Position numbers and translations under genes: made by a program
In this document: in pieces, positions 25,155 to 33,774 of the stretch
How the letters are laid out: every line of letters starts with the position of its first letter
Position numbering within the stretch: the first letter of the stretch is position 1
Source: JAHWJR01 sp035942035
GTDB lineage: Bacteria; Actinomycetota; Acidimicrobiia; Acidimicrobiales; CADCSY01
Length of the DNA: 64,000 bases
Direction of reading: 5' to 3'
NCBI GenBank assembly: GCA_035942035.1
Contig: DASZDK010000063.1
Coordinates: forward strand, 1 to 64,000
The notes under the pieces: generated by a model
What the model was told of the DNA's origin: nothing
Databases searched by the model: none
The model's input: the letters and a program-made list of their open reading frames with translations, nothing else

Positions 25155-26072
25155 ATGGGCATCGCCGTGGGCACCTCGTCGTGGACGGACCCGACCCTCA
25201 CCAAGGAGTCGGACTTCTATCCCCGCAGGTCGATGAGCGCCGAGCAGCGCCTGCGCCACTACGCGTCGATCTTCCCCGTGGTGGAGGTCGACGGCACCTA
25301 CTACGCCCCGCCGACGGCCCGAACGGCGCAGCTGTGGGCCGAGCGCACGCCCGCCGGCTTCCGCATGAACGTCAAGGCCTACGCGCTGTTCACCCAGCAC
25401 CCGACCCGCCCGAACACCCTGTGGGAGGAGGTGCACGACGAACTGCCCGACGAGCACCGGGACAAGCGCTCGACCTACCTGGCCCACCTGCCCGCCGCCG
25501 CCGTCGACCGGGCGTGGGACCACTTCGGCGACGCCCTCGTGCCCCTGCAGGCTGCTGGCAAGCTGGCCGCCGTGGTGTTCCAGTTCCCCCCGTGGTTCAC
25601 CGCCCGGCGGGACAACCGGACCTACCTGGCCGAGCTGGCCGAGCGCCTGCCCGGGCATCAGCTCGCCGTGGAGTTCCGCCACCGCAGCTGGCTCGACGGC
25701 GACGACGACCGCAGGCGGACCCTCCGCCTGCTCGAGGAGCACGGGCTGGCCTTCGTCTGCGTGGACGGGCCCCAGGGCTTCGACAGCTCGGTCCCCCCGC
25801 TGGTCGCCGCCACCGCCGACTTGGCCATCGTTCGCTTCCACGGCCACAACCGGGAGACGTGGGAGGCCAAGGGGATCAGCGCCGCCGAGCGCTTCCGCTA
25901 CCTCTACTCCGAGGAGGAGCTTGCGGCCTGGGTGGAGCCCATCAGAGGTCTGGCCGCGGCCACCAGCGAGACCCACGCCCTCATGAACAACTGCTACCGG
26001 GACTACGGCGTGCGCAACGCCCGCCAGCTCGGCCAGCTCCTCGGGGAGGGCCTCCAGGCGGGCGCCGGCTGA
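25155..26072 (+). CDS. DUF72/YecE family protein
   Basis: 305 residues from ATG 25155. This is a TIM-barrel family of unknown function. Signatures are MGIAVGTSSWTDPTL, YPRRSMSAEQRLRHYASIFP, VEVDGTYYAPP, FRMNVKAYALFTQHP, VVFQFPPWF, AVEFRHRSWL, IVRFHGHNRETW and HALMNNCYRDYGVRNA. All blocks expected of the family are present, so it is intact. It is transcribed convergently with pheT, 16 bases apart. Confidence 0.93.
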   Translation: MGIAVGTSSWTDPTLTKESDFYPRRSMSAEQRLRHYASIFPVVEVDGTYYAPPTARTAQLWAERTPAGFRMNVKAYALFTQHPTRPNTLWEEVHDELPDEHRDKRSTYLAHLPAAAVDRAWDHFGDALVPLQAAGKLAAVVFQFPPWFTARRDNRTYLAELAERLPGHQLAVEFRHRSWLDGDDDRRRTLRLLEEHGLAFVCVDGPQGFDSSVPPLVAATADLAIVRFHGHNRETWEAKGISAAERFRYLYSEEELAAWVEPIRGLAAATSETHALMNNCYRDYGVRNARQLGQLLGEGLQAGAG

Positions 26073-26088
26073 CCCTTCGTGCTGGGGC

Positions 26089-28449
26089 TCATCCCCGTAG
26101 ACGGGCCCCATGGGTTTCCTCCACGGCGGCGATGAGGCGCCGGCGCACCGCTCCCACCTCGTCGTCGGTGAGGGTCCGGTCCGGCGCCTGGAGCCGGAGG
26201 GTCCAGGCCAGGCTGCGCCGGCCCTGGCTCACCTGGTCGCCCCGGTAGACGTCGAACAACCGCACGCCGGTCACCAGGCCGTCGCCGGCGCCGGCCAGGC
26301 TGCGCTCGATCGAGCCTGCCGGCGTGGCGTCGTCGACTTCGAAGGCCAGGTCGATGTCGCTGGAAGGGTACCGGCTGATCGGCCGGTAGGTCCCCGGGCC
26401 GTGGGGGCGCGCCAGCAGCCGTTCCAGGTCGAGCTCGAGCCACGCCACCCGCTCGTCGACGTCGAAGCGGGCCAGCACCCCCGGGTCGACCTCGCCCACC
26501 GTCCCGACGGGTTCTCCGTCGACCACCACCCGGGCCGTGCGGGTCGGGTGCAGGCCGGGTGCGACGCAGGCCTCGAGCTGCCAGTCCCCCACCACCAGCC
26601 CGTCGGCCACCAGGTGCCACAGGGTCACCGCCTCGCGGGCGTCGGCGCCGGCGGTGGCCACCGCCACCATCTCGCGCTCGTCGGGGAGCTGCTGCCCGTC
26701 CGGCGGACGGCGGAAGCTGTGGCCCACCTCGAACAGCGACACCCCGGTGATGCGGTGGCGGGCGTTGCCGGCGACCGACCCGACCAGCCCGGGCAGCAGG
26801 GACGTCCGCAACCGCGACTCCTCGGCCACGAGAGGGTTGGCCACCACCACCGCCTCGCGCGGGTCGAGCCCACAGCGTTCCAGGTCGGACACGGCCAGGA
26901 ACGTCGTGCTCCACGCCTCGTCGGCGCCGGCGCCGGCCAGGATCTGGCGCACCAGCCGGCGGTCGCGCTGGTACGGACTCAGACCGCCGGTCAACGGGCT
27001 GCGGGGGACGGTCGTGGGGACGTTGCGGTACCCGTGGAGCCGGGCGACCTCCTCGATCACGTCGATCTCGGCGGCGCTGTCGAGGCGCCACGTGGGCAGG
27101 GCCACGTCGAGCACGCCGGGGCCGGTGGTGCTGGTGGTGGTCGTGAACCCGATGGGGTCGAGGTACCCCGCGATCTCGGCGTCGCTCAGACCCGTGCCCA
27201 GCAGCTCGTTGACCCGGGCAGTGCGCACCCGAACGGGTGACCGCTCGGGCAGCACGCCGCGAACGTCGGTGGGTGGACCGACGCTGAGCTCCTCACCGCC
27301 GGCCACCAGCTCGACGAAGCGGGCCACGGCCCGGTCGATGACGGCCCAGTCACCGCCCTTCTCGAAGCGGGCCGAGGCCTCGGTTCGCAGCTTGAGCCGG
27401 CGGGCGCTGCGGGAGATGGCCAGCGGCTCGAACCAGGCCGCCTCCAGCACCACCTCGGTGGTGTGCTCGTCGATCTCGGTGGAGGCGCCGCCCATGATCC
27501 CGGCGATGCCGATGGGCTGGTCGCCGGCGTCGCAGATGAGCAGGTCGCCGTCGAGAACACGCTCGACGTCGTCGAGGGTGACGAGCGTCTCGCCGACACG
27601 TGCCTGGCGTACCCGGAAGCCCCGGCCCCCCAGGCGGGCGGCGTCGTAGGGATGGGTGGGCTGGCCCAGCTCGAGCATCACGTAGTTGGACGCGTCGACC
27701 ACGTTGTTGATGGGCCGCATCCCCGCCCGGGTCAGCCGGTCGGCGATCCACGCCGGCGACGGGCCCACCCGTACCCCGGCGATGACGGTGGCCACGAAGC
27801 GCCCGCAGAGCTCGGGGGCGTCGATGGCGACCGAGGCGGGCTCGACCGGTGCCGGCGGGGGGAGCTCGGGCTCGGGCACGGTGAAGACCAGCCCCAGGCG
27901 GGCGGCCAGGTCGCGGGCCACCCCGGCCATGGACATGGCGTCGGGCCGGTTGGCGTTGACCTCCAGGTCGAGCACCACGTCGGGGCCGCCGCCGGCCACC
28001 TCGGCGAAGGGGGTGCCGGGCGAGGCCGCACCGGCCGGGAGCACGAGGATCTCGTCGTGGCCGCCGGGCAGGTCGAGCTCGTCCGGGGCGCAGAGCATGC
28101 CTCTCGACTCCACGCCCTTCATCTTGCGGGCGCCGATCTCCATGCCACCGGGCAGCACCGTTCCCACCGTGGCGAGGGCCACCAGGTCGCCCGCGGCGAA
28201 GTTCCACGCCCCGCACACCACCTGGACCGGCTCGGGGTCACCGGCGTCGACCACCACCCGCTGGATGCGGTCGGCGCCGGCGATGGGCGCCAGCTCCAGC
28301 ACCCGGGCGACCACGACGCCCTCCAGCCCCTCCCCCACCCGATCGACCGACTCCACCGCCAGCCCCAGGTCGTCGAGCGCGGTGACCAGCTCGTCGACCG
28401 GCAGCTCCAGCGGGACGAAGTCCCGCAACCACGACTGCAGGACCCGCAT
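26089..28449 (-). CDS. pheT: Phenylalanyl-tRNA synthetase beta subunit
   Basis: 786 residues. The beta chain of the (alpha-beta)2 enzyme that charges tRNA-Phe. Domains in order: an N-terminal EMAP/OB tRNA-binding domain (VVCGAWNFAAGDLVALA, about 70-140), the B3/B4 editing domain (NRPDAMSMAGVARDLA, RPINNVVDASNYVMLELGQP), the B5 domain, the catalytic-like core (DVIEEVARLHGYRNVP, NPLVAEESRLRTSLLPGL), and a C-terminal anticodon-binding FDX-ACB domain (YPSSDIDLAFEVD, ..FDVYRG). ATG 28449 overlaps the pheS stop (TGATG), so they are translated together. Confidence 0.97.
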   Translation of the reverse strand: MRVLQSWLRDFVPLELPVDELVTALDDLGLAVESVDRVGEGLEGVVVARVLELAPIAGADRIQRVVVDAGDPEPVQVVCGAWNFAAGDLVALATVGTVLPGGMEIGARKMKGVESRGMLCAPDELDLPGGHDEILVLPAGAASPGTPFAEVAGGGPDVVLDLEVNANRPDAMSMAGVARDLAARLGLVFTVPEPELPPPAPVEPASVAIDAPELCGRFVATVIAGVRVGPSPAWIADRLTRAGMRPINNVVDASNYVMLELGQPTHPYDAARLGGRGFRVRQARVGETLVTLDDVERVLDGDLLICDAGDQPIGIAGIMGGASTEIDEHTTEVVLEAAWFEPLAISRSARRLKLRTEASARFEKGGDWAVIDRAVARFVELVAGGEELSVGPPTDVRGVLPERSPVRVRTARVNELLGTGLSDAEIAGYLDPIGFTTTTSTTGPGVLDVALPTWRLDSAAEIDVIEEVARLHGYRNVPTTVPRSPLTGGLSPYQRDRRLVRQILAGAGADEAWSTTFLAVSDLERCGLDPREAVVVANPLVAEESRLRTSLLPGLVGSVAGNARHRITGVSLFEVGHSFRRPPDGQQLPDEREMVAVATAGADAREAVTLWHLVADGLVVGDWQLEACVAPGLHPTRTARVVVDGEPVGTVGEVDPGVLARFDVDERVAWLELDLERLLARPHGPGTYRPISRYPSSDIDLAFEVDDATPAGSIERSLAGAGDGLVTGVRLFDVYRGDQVSQGRRSLAWTLRLQAPDRTLTDDEVGAVRRRLIAAVEETHGARLRG

Positions 28450-29483
28450 CAGAACTGGCGCAGGAAGCGGACGTCGTTGGACACCAGCTCGCGCAGGTCG
28501 TCGATGCCGTGGCGCATGATCACCATGCGGTCGATGCCGAAGCCGAAGGCGAAGCCTGACCACGTCTCCGGGTCGTAGCCCACGGCACGGAAGACGTTGG
28601 GGTGGACCATCCCGCACCCCCCGAGCTCGAGCCACCCGGTGCGCCCGCAGGTCCGGCACCCGTCGCCCTTGCAGAACACGCAGGTGATGTCGAACTCGGC
28701 CGACGGCTCGGTGAAGGGGAAGTACGAGGGCCGCAAGCGGGACCGGAAGCCGGGGCCGAAGTAGGCCTCGGTGAAGGCGTCGAGCGTGCCGGCCAGGTCG
28801 CCGAGGGTGATGTGGCGGTCGACGACCAAGCCCTCGATCTGGTGGAAGTTGGGCAGGTGGCTGGCGTCGGCGGTGTCCTGGCGGTAGCACCGCCCGGGCA
28901 TGACCGAGTAGATGGGCGGCTCCGTGGCCTCCATGACCCGTACCTGCACGGGAGAGGTGTGGGTCCGCAACAGCGTGGACTCCGGCGCCCCGAGCTCCAG
29001 GTAGAGCGTGTCGTACATGGCCCGGGCAGGATGGTCGGCGGGGAAGTTGAGGGCCTCGAAGTTGTACCAGTCGGTCTCCGCCTCCGGCCCCTCGGCCACG
29101 GTGTAGCCCATGCCGACGAACACGTCCTCCAGCCGGTCACGGGCCTGGGTCACCAGGTGGAGATGGCCCCGTCGACGGGTGGGCACCACCTCAGTCAGGT
29201 CGAGCCGCTCTGCCTCCAGGCGCGACCGCCGCTCGGCCTCGTCGACCTCGGCCCGCCGGGCGGCTAGTGCCTCTTCGATGCGGGCCCGGGCGGCGTTGAG
29301 CTCCCGGCCCGCGTCCTTGCGCGCTTCGGGCGCCAGCGCGCCGAGGCCCGACCGCAGCGTGGCCAGCTGCGACCGGCGTCCGAGGAGCTCGGCCTCGAGC
29401 GACCGGACGGCGGCAGGGTCGCCGGCACGAGCGATCCGCTCGAGGGCGTCGGTGATGAGCGCACCGACGTCGGCTGCGGTCAT
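28449..29483 (-). CDS. pheS: Phenylalanyl-tRNA synthetase alpha subunit
   Basis: 344 residues from ATG 29483. The N-terminal coiled coil (~20-90) precedes the class II catalytic core with HLHLVTQARDRLEDVFVGMGY, motif 2 (MPGRCYRQDTADASHLPNFHQ) and motif 3 (GFGIDRMVIMRHGIDDLREL). An insertion ITCVFCKGDGCRTCGRTGWLE has four Cys in CxxC..CxxC spacing and probably binds zinc, which is common in this branch. The start overlaps the 3' end of the histidine kinase gene by 4 bases. No leader-peptide attenuator is visible upstream because the gene is embedded in the operon. Confidence 0.97.
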   Translation of the reverse strand: MTAADVGALITDALERIARAGDPAAVRSLEAELLGRRSQLATLRSGLGALAPEARKDAGRELNAARARIEEALAARRAEVDEAERRSRLEAERLDLTEVVPTRRRGHLHLVTQARDRLEDVFVGMGYTVAEGPEAETDWYNFEALNFPADHPARAMYDTLYLELGAPESTLLRTHTSPVQVRVMEATEPPIYSVMPGRCYRQDTADASHLPNFHQIEGLVVDRHITLGDLAGTLDAFTEAYFGPGFRSRLRPSYFPFTEPSAEFDITCVFCKGDGCRTCGRTGWLELGGCGMVHPNVFRAVGYDPETWSGFAFGFGIDRMVIMRHGIDDLRELVSNDVRFLRQF

Positions 29484-30529
29484 CGGCGACCGAGGCCGTC
29501 GACGGGAAGGGTGAAGCGGAAGGCGCTGCCCCGGCCGGCCGTGCTGGCGGCGGTGAGCTGGCCACCGTGGGCCTCGACCAGCCCCCGGCTGATCCACAAA
29601 CCCAGGCCCGACCCACTGGGCCGACCCTGGTGGCGCCGATAGAACTTGGTGAACACGTGCGGCAGGTCGGCGGTGGGGATCCCCGGCCCTTCGTCGACGA
29701 CGACGACGGAGACCGCCTCGTCGGCGACGGCGCCCAGGACCCGCATGCCGGTGAGGCTGCCGTACTTGGCAGCGTTCTCCACCAGGTTGGTGAGCACCTG
29801 CTCGATCTTGTCCGGGTCGGCCCGCACGGGGGGAAAGTCCGGGTCGAACTCGACCGAGCAGTCGAGCGCGGGGTGAGCCAGGGCCACCTTGGCCACCACG
29901 GACGACACCACGGCCGGAAGGTCGACGAGCTGGTACTGGAGCTGGAGATGGCCGGTTTCGAGCCGGCTGATGTCGAGCAGCTCGTTCACCAGCCGGGTCA
30001 CCCGGTCAGCGTCGTGATTGACCTGCTCGAGCATCGTCTTCTTCTGCTCGTCGCTCAACTGGGACCACCGGCTCAGCAGCAGCGAGGTGTACCCCTTGAC
30101 CGACGTCAGGGGCGACCTCAGCTCGTGACTGACGGTGGAGACCACGTCCATGCCGGCCACCGAGGCGTCGTCGCTCACCACCGGCCTCAACAGCAGCACC
30201 ACGCCCGCCGGCGACCCGTCGCCGTCCTCGCGCCGGCGGCCGCTCACCACCACCGGCACCTGCCGGCCGTCGGGGCGCAGCACGCGCAGCTCGCGCTCGG
30301 CGACCGTGGGTGAGTCGTCGTCGGTCACACCGGCCCAGACGAGCGCGTCCCCGGCGGAATCAGCGTCGACGACCTCGTCGATGCGGCAACCCACCAGGCC
30401 GCCGGGCGGCCGACCGGCCAGCTCGTCGCCGGCGGCGTTGGCCGCCTCCACCTGTCCCTGGGCGTCGACCACCACCGCCGCCACCGCCAGGTCGTCGAGA
30501 TCGACCGCCGCCCGCGTCCGAGACGTCAT
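29480..30529 (-). CDS. Orphan PAS sensor histidine kinase
   Basis: 349 residues from ATG 30529. An N-terminal PAS-like domain at about 10-118 (AVVVDAQGQVEAANAAGDEL) is followed by HisKA with the phospho-acceptor His135 in STVSHELRSPLTS, and HATPase_c with the N box NLVENAAKYG, G1 DEGPGIP and G2 GSGLGLW. No transmembrane helix is seen, so it is probably cytosolic. It lies between the rRNA methyltransferase and pheS genes with 4-base overlaps on both sides, and no response regulator gene is adjacent, so its partner must be elsewhere. The placement suggests co-expression with the translation operon. Confidence 0.93.
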   Translation of the reverse strand: MTSRTRAAVDLDDLAVAAVVVDAQGQVEAANAAGDELAGRPPGGLVGCRIDEVVDADSAGDALVWAGVTDDDSPTVAERELRVLRPDGRQVPVVVSGRRREDGDGSPAGVVLLLRPVVSDDASVAGMDVVSTVSHELRSPLTSVKGYTSLLLSRWSQLSDEQKKTMLEQVNHDADRVTRLVNELLDISRLETGHLQLQYQLVDLPAVVSSVVAKVALAHPALDCSVEFDPDFPPVRADPDKIEQVLTNLVENAAKYGSLTGMRVLGAVADEAVSVVVVDEGPGIPTADLPHVFTKFYRRHQGRPSGSGLGLWISRGLVEAHGGQLTAASTAGRGSAFRFTLPVDGLGRR

Positions 30530-31335
30530 CGGGCCGGCGCCTCCCGACGTCGCTGGCGCAGCGCCTCGAAGCACATCAACGCCCCCACCATCCCCACGTT
30601 GAGCGACTCGGTGCGGCCCACCATGGGGATGGTGACTCGCACGTCGAGGTGGGGGTCCAGCGACGACGGCAGTCCTGAGGCCTCGTTGCCCAGCACGATG
30701 GCCACGGGAGGGCTGAGGTCGACCTCGTCGTAGGGACGGCCGCCGCGGGCGACGGTCCCCATGCGCCGGAACCCTTGCTTGCCGATCCAATCGAGCACCG
30801 CAACCGGCTCGCCTCCGTTCACCACCGGCACGTGGAACAGCGATCCCGCCGACGACCGCACCGTCTTGGGGTTGAACACGTCCACCGACCCTGTGCAGAA
30901 GACTACTGCGCCTGCCCCTGCCGCCTCTGCCGAGCGCAGCACGTTGCCGGCGTTGCCCGGATCGCGCACGTCGACACACACCACAACCGAGGTCAACGTC
31001 GAGATGGCGTCCAGGGGTACGTCCACCCACGGCGCCACCGCCAGCACCGGTTGAGGTGTGACCGTCTCCGCCACCCGCTGGAGGACGCCGGGCGCCAGCT
31101 CGTGGACCCGCAGGCCGGCGGCCCGGGCCCGTTCGACCACGGCCGGCACGCTGCCGGCGTCGGGCGCCACGAACACCGCCTCCAGCGGGACGCCGGCGTC
31201 GAGGGCCTCGGCCACCAGCGTCTCGCCCTCCAGCACGAAGGCCCGCTCGGAGCGACGGACGCTGCGGCGACGCAGGAGGCGCCGCAGACGGTCGACCTTC
31301 TTGTGGCGGGCGCCGAGCGGGCCCGGCCCGGCCAC
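30526..31335 (-). CDS. TrmH/SpoU-family RNA 2'-O-methyltransferase
   Basis: 269 residues from GTG 31335. An N-terminal L30e-like substrate-binding domain (RRRSVRRSERAFVLEGETLV) is followed by the SPOUT trefoil-knot domain with motif 1 DVRDPGNAGNVLRSAEAAG, motif 2 IVLGNEASGLP and motif 3 IPMVGRTESLNVGMVGALMCFE. SAM-dependent methylation of ribose in 23S rRNA is the usual role (TsnR/RlmB-like); the exact target nucleotide is not predictable. It sits directly after rplT, the common arrangement in Actinobacteria. Confidence 0.93.
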   Translation of the reverse strand: MAGPGPLGARHKKVDRLRRLLRRRSVRRSERAFVLEGETLVAEALDAGVPLEAVFVAPDAGSVPAVVERARAAGLRVHELAPGVLQRVAETVTPQPVLAVAPWVDVPLDAISTLTSVVVCVDVRDPGNAGNVLRSAEAAGAGAVVFCTGSVDVFNPKTVRSSAGSLFHVPVVNGGEPVAVLDWIGKQGFRRMGTVARGGRPYDEVDLSPPVAIVLGNEASGLPSSLDPHLDVRVTIPMVGRTESLNVGMVGALMCFEALRQRRREAPAR

Positions 31336-31344
31336 GGGTGGGGG

Positions 31345-31713
31345 CTACCCGGCCTGGGAGGCGGGAGCTTCGCCCGCCACCTGCACCAGGGCGGCGAAGG
31401 CATCCGGATCGCGAACCGCCAGGTCGGCCAGCACCTTGCGGTCGACCTCGACCCCTGCAGCCCGCAGGCCGGCGATGAACCGGCTGTAGCTCATCCCGTG
31501 CTCACGGGTGGCGGCGTTGATGCGCTGGATCCACAGCGATCGGAACTCGCCCTTGCGTGCCCGCCGGTCGCGGTAGGCGTAGCGGAGCGAGTGCATGACC
31601 TGTTCGTTGGCGGCGCGGTAGGACCGGCTCTTGTTGCCGTAGTAGCCCTGCGCCTGCTCGAGCACGGCCCGGCGCCGCTTTCTGCCGGGGACACCCCGCT
31701 TGACCCTCGCCAT
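31345..31713 (-). CDS. rplT: 50S ribosomal protein L20
   Basis: 122 residues, normal length. It contains MARVKRGVPGRKRRRAVLEQ, GYYGNKSRSYRAANEQVMHS and RDRRARKGEFRSLWIQRINA, the hallmark basic sequence that binds 23S rRNA early in assembly. ATG 31713 is preceded by AGGAGGAG. L20 often represses its own operon by binding the mRNA; a small hairpin just upstream of the ribosome site is listed separately. Confidence 0.97.
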   Translation of the reverse strand: MARVKRGVPGRKRRRAVLEQAQGYYGNKSRSYRAANEQVMHSLRYAYRDRRARKGEFRSLWIQRINAATREHGMSYSRFIAGLRAAGVEVDRKVLADLAVRDPDAFAALVQVAGEAPASQAG

Positions 31714-31718
31714 GATGC

Positions 31719-31746
31719 TCCTCCTGTCGCCGAACAGCCCGGCGAC
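31719..31746 (-). promoter_or_regulatory. rplT ribosome-binding site with adjacent leader hairpin
   Basis: The rpmI-rplT spacer is 133 bases, long for this operon. A 7-bp stem (31740-31746 with 31726-31732, loop 7) ends two bases before the AGGAGG. This is where an L20-responsive structure would be expected, but the stem is short and the assignment is inference. Confidence 0.35.
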
Positions 31747-31846
31747 GGCTTCCTCGTGCTGCGGGCGCCCGCACCGTACCGGTGAACCCGGAAGCCGGCG
31801 CGGGGCCCGTCGCGGTGAACGGGTGGAATGGTTGCTGGGCCCGCCC

Positions 31847-32044
31847 TCAGCCCTGGCCGAGCATGCGCTTCACCTGGCGGACGTCGCTCCCGGTGACCTC
31901 GGCGCTCCGCTTCAGCCGGCGGGTCCGCTTCGACGGCTTCTTCTCCAGGATGTGGTTCATGCCCACCTGGCGACGCCGGACCTTGCCGCTGCCGGTCACC
32001 TTGAACCGCTTGGCCGCCCCCCGGTGCGTCTTCATCTTCGGCAC
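31847..32044 (-). CDS. rpmI: 50S ribosomal protein L35
   Basis: 65 residues from GTG 32044, giving the family's standard N-terminus PKMKTHRGAAKRFKVTGSGK. The remainder (VRRRQVGMNHILEKKPSKRTR) is typical. It lies 4 bases after infC. The longer upstream frame overlaps infC and is not used. Confidence 0.97.
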   Translation of the reverse strand: MPKMKTHRGAAKRFKVTGSGKVRRRQVGMNHILEKKPSKRTRRLKRSAEVTGSDVRQVKRMLGQG

Positions 32045-32048
32045 GTCG

Positions 32049-32702
32049 TCACTGCTCCTTTTGTTCCTCGTTGGCCCCGACCGGAGCACCTTCGCCCGCT
32101 TCGGGGGACGCACCGTTGCCGGCCGTCCGGCGCTCCTCGGCGGCGGCCTTCTTGCGGGCCGCCTCCGCCGCTGCCTGCACCCGCTTGTCAGGGGCGAGGA
32201 CCATGGTCATGTTCCGGCCGTCGAGCTTGGGAGCCGCCTCCACCTTGGCCAGGTGGTTGTTGTGCTCGGCCACCCGGTCGAGGATGCGCATGCCCAACTC
32301 GGGGTGATGGACCTCCCGGCCCCGGAACATGATCGTGATCTTCACCTTGTGACCCTCTTCCAAGAACTTCTGGACCTTTAGGGTCTTGGTGTCGAAGTCC
32401 CCCTTGCCGATCTTCACCCGGTACTTCATCTCCTTGATGGAGACCTGGGTGGTCTTTCGGCGTGACTCCTTGGCCTTCTGCGCCGCCTCGTACTTGTACT
32501 TGCCGTAGTCCATGATCCGGCACACCGGCGGCGACGCCTGTGGTGCCACCTCGACCAGGTCGAGGTCGAGGTCGCGGGCAATGGTCAGGGCTTCCGGCAG
32601 GGGTTTGATCCCCACCTGATCACCGTCGGCCGACACGAGACGAACCTCCCGTGCCCGGATGCGATCGTTGATACGAAGCTCGTTGCTCTCCGCTGCGGCT
32701 AT
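32049..32702 (-). CDS. infC: Translation initiation factor IF-3, apparent ATA start
   Basis: IF-3 binds the 30S subunit and rejects non-canonical initiation. The conserved N-terminal block SNELRINDRIRAREVRLVSADG lies upstream of the first GTG (32636), so the real start must be earlier. In that frame a TGA occurs at about 32709, and the only sensible codon between is ATA at 32702-32700, with GGAG nine bases upstream. infC commonly uses rare AUN starts so that IF-3 represses its own translation. The product is about 217 residues with YGKYKYEAAQKAKESRRK, KIGKGDFDTKTLKVQKFLEEGHKVK (quoted in part) and an Ala/Glu-rich C-terminal extension. Confidence 0.93.
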   Translation of the reverse strand: MAAAESNELRINDRIRAREVRLVSADGDQVGIKPLPEALTIARDLDLDLVEVAPQASPPVCRIMDYGKYKYEAAQKAKESRRKTTQVSIKEMKYRVKIGKGDFDTKTLKVQKFLEEGHKVKITIMFRGREVHHPELGMRILDRVAEHNNHLAKVEAAPKLDGRNMTMVLAPDKRVQAAAEAARKKAAAEERRTAGNGASPEAGEGAPVGANEEQKEQ

Positions 32703-32918
32703 CGGGCATCACTCCTGGCGTAGATCGGGCTCGCCGGAGGACGACGCCGGCGGGCGTCCCGGGAAGCGGACACCCGCCCACGGGAGCTCCGGCCGGAGGC
32801 CGGGTCCCGCTGGTGAGCGGCGTACGACCCGACGCACCCAGTAGGACGGTGGCCGGGTGGGGCGGTCCGGTGTGGACGAACCCGCTTCTCGAGTCGGTTG
32901 TGGCGTTAGGGTACCAGC

Positions 32919-33377
32919 ATGAGCTCCCTCTGGACACCGGGCGGCGAGCGCCCCGTGCAACGCGAGCCCGACGGGCCGTCTTCACCCCGCTCGTCTGCGC
33001 CTCCCGGCGGTGGCGCCAGCTCTGGGTCGCCCGAGCCCGACCTGAGCGCCGAGGAGCGGGCCCAGCTCGAGAACGAGCTGGCAGCCATGCAGGAGCAGGT
33101 CGCCAGCACGCCGGCAGCGGTGGTCGTGGCCAACCACGCCGTGGGCCTGTTCCAGCTGGCGGCCATCCACCTCAATCGCCAGCCGCCCAACCTCGGCGAG
33201 GGCCGCATCGCCATCGACGCCATGGCGGCGCTCGTCGAGGGTATGGAAGGGCGCCTGGGCGACGAGGAGCAGGCGCTGCGCGACGGCCTGCGCCAGCTGC
33301 AGATGGCGTTCGTGCAGCTGAGCGGCAGCGGCCGAAGTGCCGGTGAGGATGCGGACGAGGGCGGGCCCTCGGCCTGA
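32919..33377 (+). CDS. DUF1844-like protein
   Basis: 152 residues from ATG 32919, divergent from infC, as in many Actinobacteria. It opens MSSLWTPGGERPVQ, followed by a Pro/Ser-rich linker and a helical domain with VVVANHAVGLFQLAAIHLNRQPPN, EGRIAIDAMAALVEGMEGRLG and LRDGLRQLQMAFVQLS. These match the DUF1844 pattern (A..HAvgLf.lAa..L). Function is unknown. Confidence 0.82.
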   Translation: MSSLWTPGGERPVQREPDGPSSPRSSAPPGGGASSGSPEPDLSAEERAQLENELAAMQEQVASTPAAVVVANHAVGLFQLAAIHLNRQPPNLGEGRIAIDAMAALVEGMEGRLGDEEQALRDGLRQLQMAFVQLSGSGRSAGEDADEGGPSA

Positions 33378-33426
33378 GGCCGGCGTCGCTCGTTTGACGA
33401 CTCCGGTCGACGGGTAGCCGCCCGCC

Positions 33427-33660
33427 ATGCCCAACCCCCAGCAACCGGAGCTCTCCCGGAGCCGCCGCACGCCGCTCGATCCCGACAGCATCGGTAGCGA
33501 TCTGGAGGCCGGCTCCACACCGGTGGAGGACGAGGCCACCGCGCCGGTTCCTCCTGAGAACCAGCCCGGCCACCACCCCGAGCACGACCAGGACAAGCCC
33601 GATGCCGAGGAGTTCCTGGCCCGGGCCCGGGAGGGTGCGTCCCCGGAGCGCGACGACTGA
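33427..33660 (+). CDS. Small hydrophilic hypothetical protein
   Basis: 77 residues, acidic and Pro-rich (LDPDSIGSDLEAGSTP, DKPDAEEFLARAREGASP). No domain is recognised. It is supported by its position between genes on the same strand and by sensible composition, but there is no strong ribosome site. It could be spurious. Confidence 0.45.
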   Translation: MPNPQQPELSRSRRTPLDPDSIGSDLEAGSTPVEDEATAPVPPENQPGHHPEHDQDKPDAEEFLARAREGASPERDD

Positions 33661-33774
33661 CTCCGCCGGCTGAGGCGCGGCCCCGGGCCCCGGGGCACAG
33701 CCGGTGCTGATGCCACCGCGGATCGTGCCTGAACCGGTAACGTTCTCCCGCCGCTGACCAGCGAGGGAGTGTGG

